From Erysipelotrichia bacterium (lineage in GTDB: Bacteria; Bacillota_I; Bacilli_A; Erysipelotrichales; Erysipelotrichaceae), in assembly GCA_009916335.1 (NCBI GenBank), contig SAAR01000001.1, positions 1 through 61,594 of the forward strand: a DNA stretch of 61,594 bases, in the 5' to 3' direction. The first letter of the stretch is position 1. Each line of letters begins with the position of its first letter. Positions 33,488 to 42,736 of this stretch are shown here, one piece after another. The notes below the pieces were generated by a model, which had not been told where the DNA came from, did no database searches, and worked only from the letters and a program-made list of their open reading frames with translations. A program made the position numbers and the translations under genes.

Positions 33488-33721
33488 TTACATTGCTTCG
33501 TGCATTGTACGACTAATGACATCATCTTGCTGTTCTTTTGTTAATTTATTAAAGTTAACAGCGTATCCTGATACACGAATCGTTAATTGTGGATATTTTT
33601 CTGGGTGTGCTTGTGCATCAAGTAATGTATCACGATTAAACACGTTGACATTTAAATGGTGTCCACCACTTTGTGCATATCCATCAATCATTGTTACTAA
33701 GTTATCGATCTTATCTGACAT
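33488..33721 (-). CDS. grcA: separate glycyl-radical subunit of pyruvate formate-lyase (GrcA-like)
   Basis: A 77-residue protein equal to the C-terminal tail of [38 protein letters not shown] (radical Gly52) and [17 protein letters not shown]. coli GrcA/YfiD carries the same domain as a spare part that repairs O2-cleaved PFL, but there the main PFL has its own tail. Here the main PFL (next gene upstream) lacks it, so this small protein is predicted to be an obligatory subunit holding the catalytic radical. The gene has its own GGAGG site and starts 20 bases after the pflB stop, in a different frame. Confidence 0.93.
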   Translation of the reverse strand: MSDKIDNLVTMIDGYAQSGGHHLNVNVFNRDTLLDAQAHPEKYPQLTIRVSGYAVNFNKLTKEQQDDVISRTMHEAM

Positions 33722-33741
33722 AAATTTATCCTCCGTTATGA

Positions 33742-35748
33742 TTAATCTTCATCTTTACCTAATGCGTTAGGTACAATTGAGAATGTATTAGAAATACCAT
33801 CTCTTGAGTATTCATATGGTAATTTAGCAACGGATTCTAATGACGCTACTGCACCATGTGTATCTCTACCATGCATTGGGTTCGCACCTGGAGCTAAAGG
33901 TTCTCCAGATTTTCTACCATCAGGAGTATTTCCTGTTTTCTTACCATATACAACATTTGAAGTAATTGTTAAGATACTCATTGAAGGAACACCATTTCTG
34001 TATGTTCTGTGTTCTTTGATCTTGTTCATGAAGTTCTTCACTAATCCTGCTGCTAATTCATCAACACGATCATCGTTGTTTCCATATTTAGGGAAATCAC
34101 CTTCTACTTCATAATCTACTGCAATTCCATCTTCATCACGAATAGCTTTTACTTTCGCATATTTAATCGCTGATAATGAGTCAGCTACACAAGATAAACC
34201 AGCAATACCAGTAGCAAAGAATCTTCTTACATCATGATCATGTAAAGCCATTTCAAGTGCTTCATATGAATATTTATCATGCATGTAGTGAATGACATTT
34301 AATGTATTTACATATAGTCCAGCTAACCAATCCATCATTTGATCGTATTTCGCCATGACTTCATCAAACTCTAAGTATTCAGAAGTAATTGGTTCCATTC
34401 TTGGTGAAACCTGAATTTTTTTCTTTTCATCAACTCCACCGTTGATTGCATATAATAAACATTTTGCAAGGTTTGCACGAGCTCCAAAGAACTGCATGTC
34501 CTTACCAACTTTCATACAAGATACACAACAAGCGATACAGTAGTCATCACCCATTTCAATTCTCATCAAGTCATCGTTTTCATATTGAATAGAACTTGTT
34601 TCAATGGAAATTTTTGCACAGAAACGTTTGAAGTTCTGTGGTAATCTTGTTGACCATAAAACTGTTAAGTTTGGTTCTGGTGCTGGTCCTAAGTTCACTA
34701 ATGTATGTAATACTCTAAATGAGTTTTTAGTTACTAATGTTCTACCATCTAATCCCATACCACCAATGGATTCAGTAACCCAAGTTGGATCTCCTGAGAA
34801 TAATTCATTGTATTCAGGTGTTCTCATGAATTTAACTAAACGTAATTTCATAATGAAGTGATCCATTAATTCCTGTGCTTCTTCTTCACTAATCACACCA
34901 TTTTCTAAATCTCTTTGAATATAAATATCTAAGAATGTAGAAGTACGTCCAAGCGACATCGCTGCCCCATTTTGATCTTTTACAGCAGCTAAATAACCAA
35001 AGTACACTGCCTGAATTGCTTCTTGTGCACTCGTTGCTGGTTGTGAAATATCGCAACCATAAATGTTAGCCATTTCTTTTAATGCTTGTAACGCTCTAAT
35101 CTGTTCTGCAACTTCTTCACGTTCTCTAATTCTTTCTTCTGTCATTGACCCTAACAATACAGAATTTAATAACGCTTTCTTATCTTCAATTAAGAAATCA
35201 ACACCGTATACGGCAATACGACGATAGTCCCCTACAATACGTCCACGTCCATACGCATCTGGCAATCCTGTAATAATTGCACAAGTTCTTGCACGACGCA
35301 TTTCAGGAGTATATGCATCAAATACACCCTGATTATGTGTTTTACGATATTTAGTAAAAATTTCTTTAATTTCAGGATCTAATGTAAAGCCATATTCAGC
35401 TAATGCACTTTCACTCATTCTAATACCACCAAAAGGCTGTAATGAACGTTTGAAAGGTTTATCTGTCTGGAACCCAACAATTTTTTCTAAATCTTTGTTT
35501 AAGTATCCAGCTGCATGTGAAGTTAAAGAAGATACAATTTTTGTATCTGCATCTAATACACCACCAGCTTCTCTTTCTTGTCTGTTTAAATCACTGACCT
35601 GATCCCATAATTTTTTTGTCGCTTCTGTTGCATCTGCCAAGAAGCTATCATCACCCTCATAAGGTGTATAGTTTTTCTGGATAAAATCTCTAACATTGAT
35701 TTCTTTACTCCATTTACCAAGTTCAAATCCTTGCCATCCTTTATACAT
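33742..35748 (-). CDS. pflB: pyruvate formate-lyase core subunit (no glycyl-radical tail)
   Basis: A 668-residue formate C-acetyltransferase converting pyruvate and CoA to acetyl-CoA and formate. The catalytic pair Cys407-Cys408 is in [14 protein letters not shown], and [18 protein letters not shown] follows. The protein ends [12 protein letters not shown], exactly where fused PFLs (about 750-760 residues) continue into the glycyl-radical domain. The missing domain is encoded by the next gene. No frameshift or single stop explains the break: the intergenic 20 bases include a ribosome binding site and the frames differ. pflA and a thioredoxin gene lie upstream; the promoter has two cre sites. 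Confidence 0.95.
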   Translation of the reverse strand: MYKGWQGFELGKWSKEINVRDFIQKNYTPYEGDDSFLADATEATKKLWDQVSDLNRQEREAGGVLDADTKIVSSLTSHAAGYLNKDLEKIVGFQTDKPFKRSLQPFGGIRMSESALAEYGFTLDPEIKEIFTKYRKTHNQGVFDAYTPEMRRARTCAIITGLPDAYGRGRIVGDYRRIAVYGVDFLIEDKKALLNSVLLGSMTEERIREREEVAEQIRALQALKEMANIYGCDISQPATSAQEAIQAVYFGYLAAVKDQNGAAMSLGRTSTFLDIYIQRDLENGVISEEEAQELMDHFIMKLRLVKFMRTPEYNELFSGDPTWVTESIGGMGLDGRTLVTKNSFRVLHTLVNLGPAPEPNLTVLWSTRLPQNFKRFCAKISIETSSIQYENDDLMRIEMGDDYCIACCVSCMKVGKDMQFFGARANLAKCLLYAINGGVDEKKKIQVSPRMEPITSEYLEFDEVMAKYDQMMDWLAGLYVNTLNVIHYMHDKYSYEALEMALHDHDVRRFFATGIAGLSCVADSLSAIKYAKVKAIRDEDGIAVDYEVEGDFPKYGNNDDRVDELAAGLVKNFMNKIKEHRTYRNGVPSMSILTITSNVVYGKKTGNTPDGRKSGEPLAPGANPMHGRDTHGAVASLESVAKLPYEYSRDGISNTFSIVPNALGKDED

Positions 35749-35803
35749 ATTTTACCTCTTTCTATTTCCTTTATGTATGAGCATTATCACTCTACCGCTA
35801 GCT

Positions 35804-35832
35804 ATTGTAACACATCAAAAAATGATTGTCAT
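35804..35832 (-). promoter_or_regulatory. promoter of the pflB-grcA operon
   Basis: On the minus strand ATGACA (35832-35827), 17-base spacer, TACAAT (35809-35804). Confidence 0.65.
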
Positions 35833-35839
35833 CTAAAAA

Positions 35840-35879
35840 TGTAAGCGTTTTTCTACTTTTCAAAATGTAAGCGTTTACC
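35840..35879. promoter_or_regulatory. two cre-like sites upstream of pflB
   Basis: TGTAAGCGTTTTTC (35840-35853) and TGTAAGCGTTTACC (35866-35879) share the core TGTAAGCGTTT and fit the CcpA operator consensus, the second almost perfectly. Both lie upstream of the -35, the arrangement of CcpA-activated genes such as ackA and pta in B. subtilis. Confidence 0.65.
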
Positions 35880-35880
35880 T

Positions 35881-36213
35881 TTATTTTATTGCCTTTTTTC
35901 GATGCTTTTCAACCATCGTATCCACATAGATTTCAAAGATTTCCTCAGGCTGATACCCCTTGATTTTACTAATCAAATTTCCATGACTTGTAAGCAAAAT
36001 CGTCGGTACCACTTCGACTTCATAATAATCATTGATCTTATAATTACTTTCATCTACCTCGACAAAATATACATCAATGTCATCTCTTTCTTTTTGCAAC
36101 TTTTTCACCATTGGATACATACTAATACAATTTGCACAACCTTCTCCTGAGATCAGTGTAATCGCAAAATCACTCGCTGCTAATATTTCTTTAAAGTTAT
36201 CATTTTTAAGCAT
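35881..36213 (-). CDS. thioredoxin-like protein
   Basis: A 110-residue thioredoxin-fold protein with active site Cys26-Ala-Asn-Cys29 in ISGEGCANCISMYPMV and the cis-Pro in EVVPTILLTSHG. No signal peptide, so it is cytosolic. The CANC active site and Glu/Asp-rich surface differ from housekeeping TrxA (CGPC). It overlaps the 3' end of pflA by 8 bases and precedes pflB, suggesting a redox role for PFL, its activase or their iron-sulfur or radical chemistry; that link is inferred from position. Confidence 0.85.
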   Translation of the reverse strand: MLKNDNFKEILAASDFAITLISGEGCANCISMYPMVKKLQKERDDIDVYFVEVDESNYKINDYYEVEVVPTILLTSHGNLISKIKGYQPEEIFEIYVDTMVEKHRKKAIK

Positions 36214-36943
36214 TTGTTTTCACTCCTAATATTTTCTTTGCTCTTTCTATATCTTGTTTACTTGGGGCTTGCACATCTTTTAGTGGATATGCGATCCCTA
36301 GCTTTTCATACTTTGTAACTCCTAATGTATGATAAGGTAATACTTCTACCTTCTCCACATTGTGTAACGTATCAATAAACGATCTTGTCTTTTCTAAATC
36401 TTCTATATTATTTGTATAAGTATCCACTAATACATGACGAATCCACACTGGCTTATGCTGTTCATCTAAATATTTCGCAAATGCTTTAGGACGACTTGCG
36501 GATAAACCAGTAAGTGCTTTATGCTTATCTTCATCAATATGTTTAATATCTAATAAAAATAAATCACATACCTTTAATAGTTCATCATACTTTGCTATGG
36601 TATCTAAGTCATCAGGATTAAAATAAATCCCTGAAGTATCACAACATGTATGCAATCCTTCATTTTTTAATAAGGTAAACAATTCAATCACAAAATCAAT
36701 TTGTGCTAATGGCTCTCCCCCACTCACTGTAACACCACCTTTACGAATATAGTTGATGTATTTCATAATCTGTTTATAAACATCTTTTGCACTATATTCC
36801 TTTCCTTGTGCAAAATCCCATGTATCAGGATTATGACAATATTTACAACGCAATGGACAGCCCTGCATAAAAACAACGAAGCGTACACCAGGTCCATCAA
36901 CAGTGCCAAAACTTTCAAAAGAATGTATCTTTGCCAAATTCAT
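36206..36943 (-). CDS. pflA: pyruvate formate-lyase activating enzyme
   Basis: A 245-residue radical-SAM enzyme. The 4Fe-4S cysteines are Cys29, Cys33 and Cys36 in GCPLRCKYCHNPDTW; GGVTVSGGEPL is the SAM-binding GGE motif and WIRHVLVDTYTN is a PflA signature. It abstracts a hydrogen from the PFL glycine to create the radical; here the target glycine is on the separate 77-residue subunit. It shows no ferredoxin-like double-cluster insertion, as in PflA proper. Divergent from pyrR; a cre-like sequence lies at 36956-36969. Confidence 0.96.
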   Translation of the reverse strand: MNLAKIHSFESFGTVDGPGVRFVVFMQGCPLRCKYCHNPDTWDFAQGKEYSAKDVYKQIMKYINYIRKGGVTVSGGEPLAQIDFVIELFTLLKNEGLHTCCDTSGIYFNPDDLDTIAKYDELLKVCDLFLLDIKHIDEDKHKALTGLSASRPKAFAKYLDEQHKPVWIRHVLVDTYTNNIEDLEKTRSFIDTLHNVEKVEVLPYHTLGVTKYEKLGIAYPLKDVQAPSKQDIERAKKILGVKTNA

Positions 36944-36955
36944 CTACCTCATTTC

Positions 36956-36969
36956 TGTAAGCATTATCA
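36956..36969. promoter_or_regulatory. weak cre-like site upstream of pflA
   Basis: TGTAAGCATTATCA matches the first half of the cre sites before pflB but has CA instead of the central CG. The sub-motif AGCATTATCA also occurs before pflB at 35779, so it may belong to a different shared regulator. Confidence 0.35.
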
Positions 36970-37028
36970 TTATACCACAGTCCTATTTTTTTTCATTTGA
37001 TTTACCTTATTTTTTCACTTTTGATTGA

Positions 37029-37057
37029 TTGCTTTTTATCGCAATAACTTTTATACT
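37029..37057 (+). promoter_or_regulatory. promoter of pyrR and the M42 peptidase gene
   Basis: TTGCTT (37029-37034), 17-base spacer, TATACT (37052-37057). Confidence 0.65.
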
Positions 37058-37083
37058 AATAGTATTGAAATGAGGATAAGGCA

Positions 37084-37590
37084 ATGAAAGAAATATTAGA
37101 TGAAGCAGGAATGAAACGATCATTAGTACGAATTACCCATGAAATATTAGAAAGAAATAAAGGAGTAGACAATACGATCTTAGTTGGGATTCAAACCAGA
37201 GGGGAATTTATCGCCAAACGATTACAAGCAAACATTGAACAATTTGAAGGAAAAAAAATTCCTTGTATCTCTTTAGACATTCATTACTGGCGTGATGATG
37301 TGCTTGAAAAAGCGACTCCCCCAGCTTTGAACATTGATGTACAAGATAAAAAGATTATCCTTGTGGACGATGTATTGTTTAAAGGCAGAACGGTACGAGC
37401 TGCAATGGACGCGATTATGTCTTTTGGACGTGCTAAAGAAATACAATTAGCTGTCTTAGTTGATCGAGGACATCGTGAATTACCAATTCGTGCTGATTAT
37501 GTAGGAAAAAACATTCCTAGTTCCATTCATGAAGCAATTAAAGTAAAAGTCAAAGAAATTGATAAAATAGATGGCATTTATATTATGTAA
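37084..37590 (+). CDS. pyrR: PyrR, pyrimidine regulator / uracil phosphoribosyltransferase
   Basis: A 168-residue phosphoribosyltransferase-fold protein. The PRPP-binding loop is [20 protein letters not shown], and the start [24 protein letters not shown] is characteristic of PyrR. PyrR binds pyr mRNA in the presence of UMP and attenuates pyrimidine genes, and has weak UPRTase activity. No pyr biosynthetic gene is adjacent; it is followed by an M42 aminopeptidase gene 13 bases downstream, an unusual partner. The catalytic VDDVL(Y/F) and the GRT loop are intact. Confidence 0.95.
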   Translation: MKEILDEAGMKRSLVRITHEILERNKGVDNTILVGIQTRGEFIAKRLQANIEQFEGKKIPCISLDIHYWRDDVLEKATPPALNIDVQDKKIILVDDVLFKGRTVRAAMDAIMSFGRAKEIQLAVLVDRGHRELPIRADYVGKNIPSSIHEAIKVKVKEIDKIDGIYIM

Positions 37591-37603
37591 GGAGGAAATT
37601 ACA

Positions 37604-38620
37604 ATGAAAGATTATGTATTAACATTCGCAAAAACAATATTAAATATTGATAGCCCTACTGGCTATTGTAAGAACGTCATTAATTATGTAGAAAAAGAAG
37701 CAAAGGATATGGGGTATTACACTTGCCGCAACGAAAAAGGCAATTTGCAGATTTACGTCAATGGTAAAAGTGATAAAACAATTGGTATGTGTGCCCATGT
37801 CGATACCCTAGGCTTAATGGTAAGAAGTATAAAAAGTGATGGAACGCTTGCCTTCACCAATATTGGTGGTCCTATTATTCCTACTTTAGATGGAGAATAT
37901 TGTCGTATTCTCACAAGAGATGAAAAAGTGTATACAGGAACGATTTTAAGCAACTCCCCTGCGGCACATGTCTTTGATGATGCTAGTAGTGCCACTCGTA
38001 AATGTGAAACGATGAATGTTCGTTTAGATGAAGTAGTAAAAAGTAAGGAAGATGTTGAAAAACTAGGTATTTGTAATGGGGATTATATTGCCATTGATCC
38101 TAAAACAACCATCACTGAAAGTGGCTTTCTAAAATCACGTTTTTTAGATGATAAATTAAGTGTTGCTTGTTTGTTTAGTGTTTTAAAAGAAATCAAAGAA
38201 AAAAATATCACCCCAAAAGATAATATCATCATGATTATTTCTACCTATGAAGAAGTTGGTCATGGAAGTAGTAATATTCCTAGTGAAATTAGTGAACTAT
38301 TAGCAGTAGATATGGGTTGTATCGGAGATGATCTCTCTTGTAGTGAATACGATGTTAGCATTTGTGCAAAAGACTCTAGTGGTCCTTACGATTATGAATT
38401 AACATCACACTTAATCCAACTTGCCAAAACACACAACCTAAGCTATGCAGTAGATATTTATCCTTATTATGGTAGTGATGTCAGTGCTGCTTTGCGTGGT
38501 GGAAATGATATGAAAGGGGCATTAATCGGTCCTGGTGTTCACGCTTCTCATGGTATGGAAAGAACACATTATGAAGCCATTAAAAATACGATTCAATTAA
38601 TCTTAGCATATATTCAATAA
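37604..38620 (+). CDS. M42 family aminopeptidase
   Basis: A 338-residue zinc/cobalt-dependent aminopeptidase. Metal and catalytic motifs in order: MCAHVDTLGLMVR (His/Asp), KSRFLDDKLSVACL (bridging Asp), STYEEVGHGSS (catalytic Glu pair), LLAVDMGC and GPGVHASHGMERTHYEAI (His). Members (PepA/FrvX/TET-like) trim peptides after proteasomal or protease degradation. Start 37604 follows AAGGAGG. It forms an operon with pyrR and ends at a strong terminator. Confidence 0.92.
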   Translation: MKDYVLTFAKTILNIDSPTGYCKNVINYVEKEAKDMGYYTCRNEKGNLQIYVNGKSDKTIGMCAHVDTLGLMVRSIKSDGTLAFTNIGGPIIPTLDGEYCRILTRDEKVYTGTILSNSPAAHVFDDASSATRKCETMNVRLDEVVKSKEDVEKLGICNGDYIAIDPKTTITESGFLKSRFLDDKLSVACLFSVLKEIKEKNITPKDNIIMIISTYEEVGHGSSNIPSEISELLAVDMGCIGDDLSCSEYDVSICAKDSSGPYDYELTSHLIQLAKTHNLSYAVDIYPYYGSDVSAALRGGNDMKGALIGPGVHASHGMERTHYEAIKNTIQLILAYIQ

Positions 38621-38622
38621 CG

Positions 38623-38644
38623 CCCAGCAAACGCTGGGTTTTAT
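38623..38644 (+). terminator. terminator after the M42 peptidase gene
   Basis: CCCAGC-AAAC-GCTGGG followed by TTTTAT, two bases past the stop codon. Confidence 0.85.
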
Positions 38645-38698
38645 GTTACAATTATTTTTAATCCTGCTGTACTTCCCTAGCCTAAATAAAGCAAATTC

Positions 38699-38707
38699 TG
38701 TTATAAT
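38699..38707 (+). promoter_or_regulatory. extended -10 promoter of pepF
   Basis: TGTTATAAT with TATAAT at 38702-38707, 22 bases before the ATG at 38730. Confidence 0.6.
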
Positions 38708-38729
38708 AGCTAGGAAAGAGAGTGATAAG

Positions 38730-40481
38730 ATGAAAGAATACAATTTAGATGTCCTATATACAGGATTTGATGATCCAAAGTATAAAGAGGACTTTCAAGC
38801 ATTAGAAGATGTATGCAAACAGATGAACGAGTATAGTGATAACTTAAGCATACCTAATCAAAAAGAAACAGTGATTACCATTTTAAAATTAAGTGAACAG
38901 CTACAATCTTTAGTAGAGGACTTGTTTACCTTTATTGAATTAAAACTAGCCATTCATACTTCCAATCAAAAGGCGATTAACGATAATGATCGCTTAACAC
39001 AACGATTGAGTACGATTACTAAAACAGCCACATGCTTTGATCAATACATTATCGCTTGTGATGATTTAGAACGTTTTATCAAAGAAGATGATTTCTTAAA
39101 AAACTATGCATACTATTTATTACAAATAAAGAAAAGTGGAAAATACTTATTAGATGACAAGGTAGAAGAAGCGATTGCTAAAATGAATCGTAATGGTGGT
39201 TTAGCCTTTGAAAAACAATGGGATTATTTAACGAGTACCTTAGAAGTAGAAATGGAAGGTAAATCATATACATTATCTGCGATAAGAAATTTTGCGTATG
39301 ATAGTGATCCAGCCATTAGAAAAAAAGCCTTTGAAGCAGAACTGAAAGGATATGAGAAAATTAAAGATGCGATTGCCTTTTCTTTAAACAGCATCAAAGG
39401 ACAAGTTAACACCTTATGTGAAATGCGTGGCTATGAAAGTGCATTAGCACAAGCATTAGATGCTTCTGATATGAAACAAGAAACATTAGATGCAATGTTG
39501 ACAGCCATGAAAAAATACATGCCAAAATTCAGACAATATTTAAAACGCAAAGCAAAATTGTTAGGACATGAAAATGGACTTCCTTTTTATGACTTATTTG
39601 CAACGATTGGTGAAGATGATAAAAAATATAGTATTGAAGAAGCAAAAGATTATCTAGTAAGCAACTTTGCTAAATTCTCAAGTGAATTGGCAGAAATGGT
39701 AGAAAGAGCCTTTGATGAACAGTGGATTGACTTTTATCCTCGTAAAGGAAAAGTAGGAGGTGCTTTCTGTTATAATTTACCAAAATACAATCAATCAAGA
39801 GTACTAACAAACTATGATGGTCATTTTAGTGATATTGTTACATTAGCCCATGAATTAGGTCATGCCTTCCATGGACAACAAATTGCTCCTCATTTACCAT
39901 TAAATCACGAGTATTCTATGCCTGTTGCAGAAACAGCAAGCACTTTTAATGAAAATCTAATTATGAATATCGCAATTAGTGAAGCAACAGGCAACACTAA
40001 AATTGCCTTAATGGAAAATCAATTACAAGATACAACACAAATTATCCTAGATATTTATTCACGCTTTCTCTTTGAAAGTGAAGTGTTTGAACGCCGTAAA
40101 AAAGAATTTTTATTTGCTCCACAACTAGAGGAAATAATGATCAATGCACAAAAAGAAGCATATGGTGATGGCTTAGACCAAAATACCCTACACCCTTATA
40201 TGTGGGTATGTAAATCACACTACTACTCAACAGGATTAAGTTTCTATAACTTCCCTTATGCCTTTGGTGGCTTATTTGCACGAGGTTTATATGCTTTATA
40301 CCAAGAACAAAAAGAAACCTTCTTACCTAAATATAAGGAAATGCTATATGCAACTACGATTAGCAGTGTAGAAGATTGTGCTAAAATAATGGGCATTGAT
40401 TTATGTGATCAAGCATTCTGGGAAAAATCATTAGCCAGCTATTGTGAAGTGATTGATGCCTTCTTAGAAGCAACAGAATAA
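38730..40481 (+). CDS. pepF: M3 family oligoendopeptidase
   Basis: A 583-residue cytosolic zinc metallopeptidase of the PepF/M3 family. The HEXXH site is TLAHELGHAFHG, with the third ligand Glu in SMPVAETASTFNENL. The C-terminal region SHYYSTGLSFYNFPYAFGGLFARGL is a typical M3B tail. It degrades medium-length peptides (7-17 residues). Start 38730 (MKEYNLDVLY) has a GAGAG site; the longer open frame upstream lies before the promoter. Length agrees with PepF (about 600). Confidence 0.94.
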   Translation: MKEYNLDVLYTGFDDPKYKEDFQALEDVCKQMNEYSDNLSIPNQKETVITILKLSEQLQSLVEDLFTFIELKLAIHTSNQKAINDNDRLTQRLSTITKTATCFDQYIIACDDLERFIKEDDFLKNYAYYLLQIKKSGKYLLDDKVEEAIAKMNRNGGLAFEKQWDYLTSTLEVEMEGKSYTLSAIRNFAYDSDPAIRKKAFEAELKGYEKIKDAIAFSLNSIKGQVNTLCEMRGYESALAQALDASDMKQETLDAMLTAMKKYMPKFRQYLKRKAKLLGHENGLPFYDLFATIGEDDKKYSIEEAKDYLVSNFAKFSSELAEMVERAFDEQWIDFYPRKGKVGGAFCYNLPKYNQSRVLTNYDGHFSDIVTLAHELGHAFHGQQIAPHLPLNHEYSMPVAETASTFNENLIMNIAISEATGNTKIALMENQLQDTTQIILDIYSRFLFESEVFERRKKEFLFAPQLEEIMINAQKEAYGDGLDQNTLHPYMWVCKSHYYSTGLSFYNFPYAFGGLFARGLYALYQEQKETFLPKYKEMLYATTISSVEDCAKIMGIDLCDQAFWEKSLASYCEVIDAFLEATE

Positions 40482-40494
40482 CCATTACAACAAG

Positions 40495-40524
40495 AAAGTA
40501 GGACCATTTTAAGTCCTACTTTTT
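40495..40524. terminator. bidirectional terminator between pepF and the sensor kinase gene
   Basis: AAAGTAGGAC (40495-40504) pairs with GTCCTACTTT (40513-40522), with T5 on the plus strand and A-rich sequence on the other side. Confidence 0.8.
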
Positions 40525-40525
40525 A

Positions 40526-42721
40526 TTATTTTATAAAGGTTACAATCGCTTTAAATAAATCGCCATCTACTTCCACTTTAAAGGTTCCACCTTGTAAGTT
40601 TGTAAAGCTTTTTGCAATGGCTAAGCCTAATCCACTACCACCCGTATTTCTTGAAGTATCTCCTTGTACAAAACGTTCGCATAATTCATTTTCATCGACA
40701 AATATCTCATTCGCTGAAATATTTTTAAAAGTGATGACTACTTTAGAATCCATATTTTGTACATCTATATACACTCTTGTATGATCTAGTGCATACTTAC
40801 TAATATTCACTAACAGATTTTCAAAAATACGATATGTTTTAGAACTATCTAGTGTATACACAATTTTTTCATCTGAGAAATTCATCTTAAAGTCTAACTC
40901 TTTTTCCTGTAATCGATCCAAGTTTTCAAAATACGCTTGTTTAATCAGTGATACAATGTCCACCTCCATTACATTCAATTTCACATTTCCACTGTTCACT
41001 TTACTAACTTCAAACAAATCATCAATGAGATTTTTTAAACGCATTGAATTGCGATCTAATGTAGCGATATATTCTTGTCGCTGTGTTTCACTTAAATCAG
41101 GATTTTTTAATAAATCAACATAGGTAATAATGGAAGTAAGTGGTGTTTTTAAATCATGGGATACATTAGAAATCAACTCTGTTTTCATTCTCTGTGATTT
41201 CACTTCTTCATTCACAGCCTTTTCAAACCCATCTTTAATATTAGAAAATTCATCTCTTAATGAATTAAACATTCCTAAGTCATCTTTAATATCCACATCA
41301 AATTCCCCATTTGATATTTTCTTTGTTGCAGTTAATAAAACTTCATAATCATCTCTTACACTATTCATCTTATTACGCAATAAGACAAACAATACAATCG
41401 AATAAATAAGTGATAGGAAAATATTAAAGCCAAACATAAGACACATGAGCAATACAACAACAAAATTAATTCCTACTACTTTTAAAATGGATTGATTTGT
41501 TGAATCATCTAAATCAAATTGCAATGCACGATGCATGATGTTTTTTGCACTACGATACACATAACCAATTAGGCAATCTTCTTTAATAAAACGTTTGATT
41601 CCTTTTTCAAACAACAGCTTAATCGCATAGACAGCTAACATGATAAGATAGAATAATACCATACAACAAGCAATAATCATCGCAAATGGAATCATATCCG
41701 CAAAATCTTTTAAACCAATTTCTTTCGCAAATGAAAGTAAATATCCATTTGCTTCTGCTTCTAATACCTCTACTATGGCAACAACCATTCCAGTACCTAA
41801 AAGCGTTCCTCCAGCTAATAAGACTTCTAATTTTAAACGCATTAAGTTTCTAAAACTTGACATTTGTTTTAAATAACGCATTGGCACAAACAACATATAC
41901 AAGATGGATACTGCACTTGCAAATAATAAGACAAACAATAAACGATCACTGAAATTATAATGATCATAATATGTGGTACTAGCATAAATTTCTCCATGAT
42001 TACTCACTAGTTTAGTAGGAATCGCTAATACGATAGAAATATCTTTAGGATTATTTAACACAACACTAATACTCCCATCATCACTCAATCCTTCTACTTT
42101 GCTAGTCAATGACTTATCATATAAATCACGATTATAATGATCCATGTCTAAATAGAAAGTACCATTATAACTATTTTTTTTGAACCAATCAAAATGATTG
42201 AGATACTTTCTTTCTGTATTTTCCTTTTTGATCGTATCATTCATCGGTACATGAAAGCTTACATTTCCTTCATGGTCAAAATCAACTTGCAATAACCATT
42301 GATACTTTTTTTGCGAATCATCTTGCATTATCGCAAATAAATCATCACTGACATTATTCACATTTTGCCCATTTGCTTTATTGATTGCTTGATATTTCAA
42401 ATTAACTTCATTTGATAACATATCATACCATTGATTAAATGTACTATTAAAAACGTCTTTATCTTGTTCACTTAATGCTATTTTTGTACTCGCAAAGCGA
42501 TCATAAGGGCTGCTATCTTGTGTTTTCGTTAAATTATCACTAATTACATAAATTGAATCATTGATAATATCAGCACCGCTTAATTGTTCATAAAAATCAT
42601 TTTCTTGTATTTTATCTGTTTGTTTCTCTTTAAAATTTGTACATGCTATATAGACACTTGCCGAACAAGCAAATAACACAAAAATTGTACACAAAGAAAC
42701 AATGATCTTACTTTTCTTCAT
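40526..42721 (-). CDS. membrane sensor histidine kinase
   Basis: A 731-residue kinase, larger than usual. N-terminal membrane helix (residues 8-27), an extracellular region of about 220 residues, then five more membrane helices between about 265 and 455, a HAMP-like linker and the kinase core. The phosphoacceptor is His522 in SNVSHDLKTPLTSI. The catalytic domain has the N box RIFENLLVNISKYA, in which the usual second Asn-Ala is changed, and the G box GGSGLGLAIAKS. It is probably partnered with the response regulator 15 bases upstream. The input signal is unknown; the multi-helix middle resembles cell-envelope-stress kinases. Confidence 0.93.
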   Translation of the reverse strand: MKKSKIIVSLCTIFVLFACSASVYIACTNFKEKQTDKIQENDFYEQLSGADIINDSIYVISDNLTKTQDSSPYDRFASTKIALSEQDKDVFNSTFNQWYDMLSNEVNLKYQAINKANGQNVNNVSDDLFAIMQDDSQKKYQWLLQVDFDHEGNVSFHVPMNDTIKKENTERKYLNHFDWFKKNSYNGTFYLDMDHYNRDLYDKSLTSKVEGLSDDGSISVVLNNPKDISIVLAIPTKLVSNHGEIYASTTYYDHYNFSDRLLFVLLFASAVSILYMLFVPMRYLKQMSSFRNLMRLKLEVLLAGGTLLGTGMVVAIVEVLEAEANGYLLSFAKEIGLKDFADMIPFAMIIACCMVLFYLIMLAVYAIKLLFEKGIKRFIKEDCLIGYVYRSAKNIMHRALQFDLDDSTNQSILKVVGINFVVVLLMCLMFGFNIFLSLIYSIVLFVLLRNKMNSVRDDYEVLLTATKKISNGEFDVDIKDDLGMFNSLRDEFSNIKDGFEKAVNEEVKSQRMKTELISNVSHDLKTPLTSIITYVDLLKNPDLSETQRQEYIATLDRNSMRLKNLIDDLFEVSKVNSGNVKLNVMEVDIVSLIKQAYFENLDRLQEKELDFKMNFSDEKIVYTLDSSKTYRIFENLLVNISKYALDHTRVYIDVQNMDSKVVITFKNISANEIFVDENELCERFVQGDTSRNTGGSGLGLAIAKSFTNLQGGTFKVEVDGDLFKAIVTFIK

Positions 42722-42736
42722 TTTCCTTTTCTCCTT

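Noticed and set aside
33721..33742. Frameshift or stop-codon error as explanation of the pflB split
   Set aside because: The 20-base gap contains a proper GGAGG site at correct spacing, both parts begin and end at natural domain edges, and no single-base change fuses them. The other split genes in the window break in poly-A runs; this one does not.
40930..41350. Plus-strand frames opposite the histidine kinase, htpG, GGDEF-EAL and TnpB genes
   Set aside because: They are antisense shadows of well-supported coding sequences without ribosome binding sites.
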